NCBI GenBank assembly: GCA_030374765.1
Contig: JARGXX010000001.1
Span: 248,001-312,000 of the forward strand
Length of the DNA stretch: 64,000 nt
Reading direction: 5' to 3'
Source of the DNA: Agarophyton chilense
Lineage: Eukaryota; Rhodophyta; Florideophyceae; Gracilariales; Gracilariaceae
In this document: positions 54,949 through 64,000 of the stretch, piece by piece
How positions within the stretch are numbered: the first letter of the stretch is position 1
Layout: every line of letters begins with the position of its first letter
Program-made: the position numbers and the translations under genes
Notes under the pieces: model-generated
Seen by the model: the letters and a program-made list of their open reading frames with translations, nothing else
Told to the model about the DNA's origin: nothing
Databases searched by the model: none

Positions 54949-57719
54949 TCACCTTTTCGTTATTGCTCTTCGCAAACGGTCCAGAAACAAACGACAGTCG
55001 TTATGATCCAAAAACCCAATCAACCTTCGTATACACGCAACGTTCTCGACTGTACGACGTATTTCACGAACTGGACCTCTCCTTGGCCCGCGGGAAAGCA
55101 ACACCGACGGGATGCCAATAATTTGGTTAATTCGCATTCCATATTGCCATTTAATGCGGGCAACATGGAAACGTTTCGTGTGTAGTAACTGCTCATTGGG
55201 GCACTGGCACATAACTTCAAACTCCCACAGTTCATCGATGCATCGGTTGTATACTGAAAACCGCTAGGGATTTGTGGACGAAGAGGAACTGAAACTGAAA
55301 GAAGTTTCAACATTGAACTGTTCCACAATCTAACACTTTCGTTTGGCTGTATACGGTCCTCGCTGTTCTCATGTTCGAACTTCGGTAGCGGTTTCCAACT
55401 TGAGCGCCTCGCACTCCCAGGACACGACAATGCTCTTGAAAGTCTTCAGCGTAACTACAATGATGTCACATGTAGTAAAAAGAAGCACTCTCATAGCGTA
55501 GGATAATGTTTGATCCGTGCGGCATAGCCCACGCACGTCTAGCCGTGTAACAAAAACTACGCTGTTCCCTATTTCTCATGCAAAGTCATCGAAAGCTGCG
55601 CAGAAGCCCTCACTTTACTGATCCAATTCGCTCTCGGCTACGTGTTTAGCCATCTCCCCTTGAGTTTGTCCGCTTCCTCCGGAGGAAGCTCCATTCACAG
55701 AGCCATCAAAACCGAGACCGCCATTCAACAACTTGAGACAAAACAAGTTGAAAGTTTTGTGGAATAAATTTGATTTCACCAACTGCGTAATCTCTCCAGC
55801 CACCCTTTCGATGACGAACTGTGACACGTTGTTCACAGGTCCGCACTTTTCAAGCATATCGGCTATATGGAGAATGGCGTGCGTCACGGGTGTAAAACAA
55901 AACGAATAATCGTCACGCTTGTAGAAGTCATTTGAGAAGCATGCTTGAAGCTTGTGCACAAGAAAGGGAAGCTTTTTTCGATCTTTTTTTCAGTAAATTA
56001 GTCGAACAGTATGTCTTTTACCTCTGAAGTGATTGCCCATAAGCGCGTCATATTCAATTCTATTTGTGGGCTTGTAAATACCACAGGACCATTTGCAGTG
56101 CAAGACTCTTGAAGTTATCAGCATTGTCTGATGAGATGTATATAAAAGGCTCCGGAGGGCGATTTCATGTTGAGGGAATTCCAGGAGCTACTCGTGACAA
56201 GGAATGGTTGATTTGAGGCATGACCTCCGGTTTGACTACGAATTCGAGAGCCTAGTTGATGCATTTCGCGTGAGTGCTAAGGCAAAAATAATCCAGAAGT
56301 CTTACCCATCGCAATAGCCACTGATGCATTGTATCGTACGGGCACTTTGGATAACTTCAAAATGTACGGTTTTCTCTTCACAACAGTCGACTTTATAATA
56401 TCTGCAAGAGAAGCCCGATGGTTCTCTTGCCTTTCTTTTTTCAACCGTTTCCAGACGCAAACGGTGCCGTTGTGTATGCGGTGACCCGGACACTCAATGC
56501 TCAATATTTCTGATCTGCCGGCAGCCCCATCAGACCTGAGGAAAGTTTTCGTGTATTTCCTTTCGTAAGATAGAATCATCCAACGCCGATTGCCAGCCAA
56601 CCCAACCTTCAAACCTTTCTTGAGGCATCTAGGACACGCCGTCTCTACGTTGTGCTTATTAATTCCCAAAACTTTGGATGCTGCCGGCCAATCGGCCGTT
56701 GTGAACAAAAGTTGTGTGTGCAAACGACTAACGACGCCATCTGCACAATGCACAATTATGCTATTCCCCATTCTGTCAAGATCCTCAACTATTGGTTTCA
56801 AAAACAAGTCAAACTGTTCAGAATCACGCGAACCAGGGACAAACGAAGGCTGCATAGTGTTGCCGGCTTTAAATCTATGAGAAAGTTCGAATGTAAGAAT
56901 GACAAACACAATAGGTAAAACAGACTTTGATCCACTTCGACCCTGAAATATTTCGACCCTTCTGATGGATAACTTAAGAAAAACGAAGTGTTCTCTGTCC
57001 TTGTTCCAGTGTTTGATGCGGTGACCGTGAGCATCACGAAAGTACTTAACGTCATAGTATTCCGTCAAGTTATCGGAGTGTTCATTTTCAAGGGAAAGTT
57101 AAGAGGCTTGGCAGCCGGCCATGATCTCGTGGAACGACATTTGCTCTCTATACAAAGTGGCGAGCTGTTCGAACTCATGCCATTTGACTCTGTGGCAGTC
57201 CACTAAGTTCGGCAATGTTCATAAGTTTCATGATTCCACGTGATTCTCTCTTGTTTGCATTGCCCTGGCTCTCTAGTATGTACATTGAGTCAAGCAGAAG
57301 GACCGAACCATTACAATGAATTGCTTTGGATGTGTTGAGGATTTGAGAATTGTTTCTGGACTGTGACTCTTTCTGCGAACCAGTGTCCATCGCATGCATA
57401 TCATTCGATATTTGTCGGTTCAAAACTGAATCTTCGCATGAAGGACGGTTTTCTCTCGGTACCAAATATTTACTTGACTTTAGTCTTCATTAATGGACTC
57501 TGATATTTGGAAGATTAGACTAGGAGTATGTAATGCCGAGTCAGGTACTTGACTAACAGGCGACTGGCGTTGAAGGTACAGGTAGTCTTGAAAATCTGAT
57601 TCGCCGTCTGCTTGTCTCATTCTAAGCTTTGATTCTAGTTCGAGTGGTTCGATGCTTTCGTTCGAAGAAAAGGTTTTGTGGTACATCAGATGGAAATGAT
57701 CAGGATTTTCGGCGGACAA
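54949..57719 (-). pseudogene. Decayed CACTA-like (Plavaka-like) transposase, second copy
   Basis: Minus-strand order: 57719-57175 N-terminal fragments; 57068-56277, 263 codons open (FELSHRFKAGNTMQPSFVPG, LKPIVEDLDRMGNSIIVHCA, LHTQLLFTTADWPAASKVLG, CPRCLKKG); broken DvMH region near 56.26 kb; 55959-55615 (YSFCFTPVTHAILHIADMLE, KCGPVNNVSQFVIERVAGEI, NLFHKTFNLFCLKLLNGGLG); and 55212-54949 (VARIKWQYG, LIGFLDHNDCRLFLDRLRR). Each block has a counterpart in the frame at 2-1798, in the same order. Several stops and shifts. This copy supplies the N-terminal half missing from the left-edge copy. Confidence 0.75.
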
Positions 57720-58406
57720 GCTGAGCTCGGGTACCTTTTCGGACGGGACGTTTGATGCAGTTTTTTGTAAGCTACCATCTAGAACTCGATATAAAGCTTT
57801 TGCCAGTAATGTTGATCACCTTTGCATGACAGTACGTACCTATAACCACAATTTCTTCGACTGGAGCAGTCCGATGATGGACGTTTTTAAGAGCGCTCTT
57901 TGATTATGCTTTCAATGCGGTTGAAGGTGGAATAGTTGAAATTTGGCGTACACTTAGGTAGTCTGTATGTTCTTATGGGTGGCTGAAGAAGGCTAAACGA
58001 TGAAAAATAAGAACAAATGCTTGAAGTAAAGATCCGGAAATTGTCCGGCCTTCTTTTTAGAAACCAAACTGTACACTTTTCGAAAATGTGTTCAAGCTTT
58101 GCTTTGTACTCATGTTCCAGCAGCCCTCTTATTTGCCCTGCCACGGACCTGAACAAACTTTTACCACTCTAAAAATGCTGCTAGCCCTTATTGCTATTTG
58201 TGAATTTGATCCGTTTCCTGTTAAACAGGATAGAATTGAAAAACAATGTTGTAACCTGAACCCCTCGAAATTGACACTCAAGATCTATCGGAAGCTTTGG
58301 AATGCCTTCTAAGCATTACAACTCGATATGAAGCTAGGCGGAAAAGAAAAACGGGCTTGAAGGAGGTGGATCTCAGCGGAGAAGGAGGTAGATATTTAAC
58401 GCAAAG
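57720..58406. other. No gene recognised
   Basis: Short frames only; possibly the 5' flank of the CACTA-like remnant. Confidence 0.4.
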
Positions 58407-59057
58407 ATGACTGTTCATAAAAGCAGAGAATATGAAGACAGCAAGCCGATCATGGATGAATCCATGTTTACGTCTCTACGCAGTGTTAGAGGTGACGTAT
58501 ATGATGTTGGCAAGGTTACAGATGACGGGAATGTTACCTATCGATCGCTTCAAAAGCCTCATCCGCTGGTAGTCCTGGAGCTTCGTTCAAAGATTGAGAA
58601 GCACTACAAGATACTAAAGTGGGCAGAATGTCAAGGGGCGGTTAATCTCCTCATTTAAGAAGCGTTTATGAGGGATCGTTATTACAAGGTACCACGTAGA
58701 AAACATATAACTAGGATAAAGAACCATACAGGTGCCTCTTCTGCGCAGCCCATTTTTCACAGAAACACAGCTTTATCCAATCGTAGGGAGATACTATTAC
58801 CTGCCACTACCGACGTAGATGACCCTATCGACAAGGATGATGAGATTAGTTCACTTCCGAAAAGGTCACAGCGCGAGATCTCCGAGTTGCACAATCAATT
58901 TAATTTTCACTCACTTGTCGTGCTAGGTGCCTCGCCTTCTGCCCAATACATGATGTATGTTACGTTCTCATGTAACGTTCCAAACGCAAGATACGACCGT
59001 GGACGCACGTACGATATGCAAATGAGACAGTTGATAGCCTGCATGAAAAAGACATAA
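58407..59057 (+). pseudogene. Unidentified 217-codon frame with one TAA
   Basis: A single frame with one stop at 58656-58658: SREYEDSKPIMDESMFTSLR, LVVLELRSKIEKHYKILKWA, stop, RDRYYKVPRRKHITRIKNHT, KRSQREISELHNQFNFHSLV, VLGASPSAQYMMYVTFSCNV. Charged, no membrane segment, no domain recognised. A competing frame through 58.30-58.55 kb is also open, so the reading is uncertain. Confidence 0.3.
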
Positions 59058-61849
59058 TGCTACAAGAAAGCTTAAGGACGATATCTTACACAAACCATTG
59101 AGTCAGGTTATTAACACTCAACATCCACGCTCATATCCAGCAAGACTTTCGCTCAAAGCCATGCAACGAGGTAATAGAAGTTTTATTGATTCATAGTGGT
59201 CGCTGCCTTCCGTATCGTCATCGCCAGGAACAATCAGCGTTACAAGCAGTAATAGATGCGAAAGAAACTCATCGGGTAACAAATCGTAGGACCATTCCAA
59301 CCGTCTCCGCAACGCACCCGCCCGACACAGGTCGTCTAGCATGTGTTCTAATAGTGTAACGCTATGAGTATTTCTTGTAAAACGAGTCACCTCCTTTCTT
59401 CCATGTGTCAAACTGCCGGTAAAGCCTTATAATTGCAGCAGAAGGGGAGAGTTGCTGGTGTAAAGTCCTACATTGATGGAATTCTGCATCGGAGTGGGTG
59501 CTATTGTGACGCGCTTCATTTGCAGGCGACACCAGACAGAGTAATGCCAAATCAATGATGAAAAGTTACACTTGATTCGCGAGGTATCCCACGATGGTCA
59601 TCAAATGCTTGACCAGTAGGGCACACAAAAGACCTTTGTGTCGTCGCGCTGCCTTCTTGGCGATAGACGCAAGGTTGTCGGAGAAGTGGGTGATGTACAG
59701 CTTTTCATGCACTACCCCACCGAATAAGAAATGAGGAGTTTGTGATGTAGAGGATACTCGCCTCCCCGGCGCTGCTCCTCGGCTTGGAGATTCCCGAACA
59801 AAAGCTAAACGGCGCTTAGAATGACGTTCTGGTAGTATACCTCAGAGTCTGGTGGCGAGCTCTGCGCTGGACAACTCACATGAATTCGGCGACGCAATAA
59901 ACTCAAGACAGCAGATGCCTCTGCTGGGACCCCAACGAGGGGAATGATGTACAAGCGCGTCTCTAGTACATCCTACGGTCTATTCATTGAATCCTCGGAT
60001 ATTTGCGCGTGCTACCTTTCTGTGCACACGGAGGTCAGGTATGGGCGTGAGACAATGCGTAGGGAAGAGTATTGCGGCCCAATGGCCATTGGATAGCGGC
60101 GAGTTGTTTCGAAGAGGCGGAAAGACGTCGATGGCGTACGCGGCCATTGGAAGCCTTGATATGGTCGCATTGTCATGCCTTAGTGGTGTGGCGTGTCGGA
60201 GCGTAGGAGTGTGCTGCAGGGACCAGGGACCGTAGATTATGGCGGTGCGACGGTGCAAAAAGCCAGAAGTGCTACGGCGCATGCTGTTGTGAATACGAAG
60301 GGCGATGGGTTTTTACGGCTATGGGGAAAGGCGAAACAACGCCGCGCGTGGCAACGGCGCGTGTCGAGTTGACTATTTCGTCGAAAGCCATCGCTCAACT
60401 CAAGAACCACAGCGTGCCGAAGGGAATGTGGTGATCAGCGGCAGAACGCTTTCTCGATTGCCACATATGTTTTACTGCGCACCATTGGTAGTGACAAGAG
60501 GACGCGGAGTTCTACAAGGCGCTGTGAGAGACGAACTCTGCCCGCCCCCTTCCACGCACAAACTGACAGCACCTTGGGAGAAGCCCAAACTATGTCTTCG
60601 CCGCCATGGTCCACGAAGCAACTTTAATCTCCGCTATCCGCGTTCTGACCACACATAGAAATCTGCAGCAATTTTTTTTGCTCGCTCCATGGCAACGAGT
60701 CGATGTTAACAAAGCGTGAACAACTGACAACTATATCTTCTTCTCGTGCAACATTTTCATCGACTTGTTCTCTAACGCAACACGCGCTCACCATCTGTAC
60801 ACTACATATTCCCATCCCCTATTACCACTTCCTCCATTCGTGCAGCACGTGGTTCCCGCCAAACGACTAACATATCGTTGCTAACTGCTTTGAATTGTTG
60901 GGTGCTCAACCTACAATCTCGGTTTCAAAACATCCAATTTTACCACTGCTTTCGATTCTTACGCAACCCTTTGCGAGACTCACAAAAACTGACAGAGCGT
61001 CCGCTGACACCATTTTACCCTCAATCGTCTCTGCTGACGGGAGGCTCCTCAGTGGGCAAATCGTCATCTGCCTCTTCATTCTTCTGATTTCTTTTCCACT
61101 CTCGAACTTCTTTTCTCTTCCATCTCCAAACTATGGATCCTTCATTTCATCATCTACTCATTAATTTCATCCCCCAAACTTACGCTCTGCCATTTTGTGT
61201 GAAGAGCCACACCGATTCCACAAGTTGTTTCTTGACAGAAAAATTGAAGAAGCACCAATGTTCGTCAGGTCTTTGACGGAACCCGACGTTACCGTCTATG
61301 AACAACAAAAAGTCGGTTTCCATGCTATTTACGTTAACCGATATTGTTGGAACAAATTTCTTCAGGGTTTGATCTCTACAACACCCTCTGGTGAACAACT
61401 TATTGGCGTCGACCGTACAGATTCCACTTATCTATTTGCATGTGTTGAGACTTTCTTCATCAACAGTATCACTTTCCTGTCAAAGAGCGAACAGTACACA
61501 CTTCGAATTGGTGTCCAATCTTGTACAATTTTGTTTATGGCAAGTTTGCTCGTCATAGATCCAAAGCCTATATCTTCGTTAAATCCGAATGTGTCCCTTA
61601 CCACTGCTTCGATCATTAGCCTTCCCAGATGCCCAGGTACAGGATTTAATACCAACTCCCCTGCCATCCCTTTCATTTAGGAATAGAGGACCACAGTCTA
61701 TGGGTTATCCTACCTCAACAGACCAGCAGCGCCAAAGGAAGAAATCAGACCTAGTGTTCTGGGCCAGGTGTCTCACCACCTCAATCGTCCATGTGATAGG
61801 GGTTTCCCCCTTGTCTCTCACCACACATCTCACTTACCAACCCGATACA
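59058..61849. other. No gene supported
   Basis: Overlapping frames on both strands at 61.18-61.68 kb (161 codons on plus; 82 and 72 codons on minus) cannot be ranked and match nothing I know. The rest is short chance frames. Confidence 0.4.
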
Positions 61850-62564
61850 ATGGTTTCAGATACCACAACTGTAGTTGTTCGTCTGTTAGAGCTCAATGCC
61901 CAAATTTACGGAGGAGAGGGGTCCCAAATGATTTCGTCGGCCCAAGACTTCACGATGAGAACCAGTAGATCCCGTGACGCAAAATTTCTTTCTGGCGACG
62001 GTTCTGTTGGTTTGAAATACTTGTAGTCATTTTGATTCAGTTGGATCTCAGCTACAGAAAAGTAACAACAATGCGAGACAAATCAAATGCCTGGGGATGC
62101 CATCACAGTATGGTAGTCGAGAACTGAGGAGCGTGGGCGCAGTACTGGGCAGCGAAACTAAGTATTTCGACATCGGTGGTGGTGACTGTGGCAACGCGAT
62201 TCGCATAGCCGAACGGTACCTTCTCACTCGAAGGTCTGTCGGCGATGGTGATGAATGTTGTAAGGTTGTTTCTGACGAAAATACTTCTGGCGGCTGCTGC
62301 CGTAAGGAGTGATTGGAAGATCGCGGCACGTTTGGCTGTGACGGCGAAGGTACCAATCGACGCGGACGAGACGGCTGTGGAGCGTGATTTGTACGGTCGG
62401 GGCACGGTGTACCTCGGAGATGAACAATTGCAAACAATAACGCCAGAGGTACCAGCAGACGCTAGCTGACCGGGGCATAGTAGATCGGTTGCTGAAGCAG
62501 AAGGGGGAGAGGCGCGGACCGTATAGAGTGAAGGACGTGATTAGGTCATTGAAAGAAGCGAGCT
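61850..62564 (+). pseudogene. Coding-like region with frame changes, unidentified
   Basis: Plus-strand blocks in successive frames: TTTVVVRLLELNAQIYGGEG (61.86 kb), ETKYFDIGGGDCGNAIRIAE then RYLLTRRSVGDGDE (62.16-62.25 kb), KIAARLAVTAKVPIDADETA then VYLGDEQLQTITPEV (62.32-62.45 kb), and LADRGIVDRLLKQKGERRGP then YRVKDVIRSLKEAS with a stop near 62562. Each block looks like ordinary protein, but three shifts are needed. No family named. Confidence 0.3.
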
Positions 62565-63190
62565 AAACGGGTGGAGGAAGAAAGAAGAGTCTCAGACACA
62601 AAAGGAAAGCAGAAGGAAGGGGGGTGATAGCGTGAGCGCCTACAAGCTGATCCGACGAAGGAAGGGTGGATAGAACGAAAAGCTTAAAGGTACGAACAAG
62701 GAATTCATCACAACTACCTGCGCACGATGATACCGTCCTATCTGCTGTGTATTTACAACGCCTCGGGCTAAAAATCACAAGAAAGAGATTGCAATGTGTC
62801 CCCTTATCTGATATCCGAGAGAATACAAAAACAAATACTGTGTATTCCATTGTATCTTTCGATCGTAACGCAAACTTTTCTCGTGTCCATACGACCACTG
62901 GCCTCATATGAGACCAAAACTACAATATCGACAATTTTGTAAACGTTGTCAATTTCCTTAAATTTTTGTACCTAGACGTTTTCAACACTCTCTTCTTCTC
63001 TGGCGTCAACCCCAAAGATCACGAACGATCGTCCACAACCTGTAAACAACATCATCCTTACTTCATTCTTTCATAATTTATCAAATATGTCATCAACTAT
63101 GGATCCCCGTCGTGTAGTGGCCAACAGAGTAAACACCCGCGTGCGTCTCACAATATGGTATAGAGACTGTAAGAGACTGTAAACGCTTCT
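62565..63190. other. No gene recognised
   Basis: Short chance frames; likely the 5' flank of the piggyBac-like gene. Confidence 0.4.
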
Positions 63191-63315
63191 ATGGCACGCA
63201 ATGGAAGACGAAGCTTGTCAGCGGAAGTGGTACAAAAAGCGAACGTTGTTGTCAAAAAAAATCGGAGACACACTTTTGTCACGATAAACTTCGAGCTACC
63301 TCGTCGCGAGAAAAT

Positions 63316-64000
63316 ATGCACTCTCAACCTTTGCAATATGAAATCAGGGGATCTGTCACGGTTCAGGAAATTTCTCAAGAATCCATCAATTCCAACGTGG
63401 AGATAAATGGTGCTGCTATTACAAATGAAGTTTCGAACAATGAAGAACAGCATACTGTCACGGATGGGGATCACAGTTACACATTAAATTCGTTGCACAC
63501 TCCTACTATGACAAACAGTTACACGCAAGACAGCTTCGTGGAAGTTCATTCGACGAAATGGACTACGGAAAATGTATCCTTGATTCTGAATAGTCCAGTG
63601 CGAATGCATCAATGGAAATTCACAGGACCTGTTGGATATTTTATCTCCGCCATTCATGCACCCTCGTGACTCTCTCCATACGAGTTTTTCATGTGGATGA
63701 TTCCTGTAGCTTATTTAGAAAACATAGTTCGATCTATCAACGCTCGGCTGGATAGAAAAGGCTTAAAGCAGACTACAGGAGGTGAAATTTTGAAGTTTTT
63801 CGGTTTGATGGTGATACTGAAACGCTTTGAGTTTTCAAATAGAAGACCAATTTGGTCTAAAGACACGTCTTCAAAATATATTGATTCTACGCAGCCCGGA
63901 GAGATGATGTCACGCAATCGGTTTGAACATATACGGCAAAGTATCGTTTTCAGTGGCTCTGAAAACGATCAAAAATCAGAAGAATGCAGGTGGTCATGCG
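63316..64000 (+). pseudogene. piggyBac-like transposase, N-terminal part, runs off right edge
   Basis: One frame from the Met at 63316 with a single TGA at 63667-63669, open to the window end. After the stop: SPYEFFMWMIPVAYLENIVR, LKQTTGGEILKFFGLMVILK, FSNRRPIWSKDTSSKYIDST and MMSRNRFEHIRQSIVFSGSE. This is the pattern of the piggyBac-type DDE domain entry (p..l...i...TN, t..Ef..flGi.l.m, r..yWs, mSrnRFe.i...l.f). The catalytic Asp residues would lie beyond 64000. The preceding codons (NSPVRMHQWKFTGPVGYFIS) fit the pre-DDE region. The TGA could be a CGA-to-TGA change. An overlapping frame at 63191-63406 may hold the true N-terminus. Confidence 0.7.

Noticed and set aside
61180-61680. Opposing frames of 161 (plus) and 82/72 (minus) codons
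   Set aside because: Neither has recognisable motifs or clearly better codon character; left uncalled.
1-64000. CRISPR arrays, bacterial operons, rRNA genes
   Set aside because: No regularly spaced repeats, no operon-like gene packing and no rRNA-like sequence seen; the window is eukaryotic.

Overview
Eukaryotic nuclear DNA, gene-poor and dominated by transposable elements in several stages of decay. Evidence: short GT-AG introns, a BK-type potassium channel, a glutamine-rich bZIP protein, long intergenic stretches, microsatellites, and at least seven elements or element remnants (CACTA-like, Ty3/gypsy, Ty1/copia, Tc1/mariner, piggyBac-like). Few, short introns and a mix of elements fit an alga or other protist; a red alga is plausible, but nothing here proves the lineage.

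Layout. 1-1798 (+): 3' part of a CACTA-superfamily (Plavaka-like) transposase, tail to tail and overlapping 65 bp with a large channel gene (5721-1734, -). 5.7-9.7 kb: no gene recognised. 9.76-12.3 kb (+): heavily decayed Ty3/gypsy element A. 14282-15581: Tc1/mariner element with TA target duplication, two transposase-site copies per end, and a transposase broken by two stops. 18858-20282 (-): single-exon bZIP gene under a GC-rich, microsatellite-laden upstream region, followed by a 1.3-kb G-poor tract and a 22-bp palindrome. 24.2-26.7 kb: two convergent broken host-type coding regions, one with a clear intron. 32.1-41.5 kb (-): Ty3/gypsy element B, with pol domains recoverable through frameshifts and stops, a polypurine tract and 3' LTR edge, and an antisense reading region between pol and the tract. 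43824-48447 (-): nearly intact Ty1/copia element with 88-bp LTRs and GGTTT target duplication, inserted in older coding-like DNA. 49.7-51.2 kb: further element-like fragments. 54.9-57.7 kb (-): second, decayed copy of the CACTA-like family at the left edge. 58.4-62.6 kb: broken unidentified reading frames. 63.3-64.0 kb (+): N-terminal part of a piggyBac-like transposase running off the right edge.

The only host genes I would call with confidence are the channel and the bZIP protein. The best-resolved mobile units are the copia element (boundaries, LTRs, target duplication, half-tRNA primer site) and the Tc1/mariner element (boundaries, IR/DR ends).
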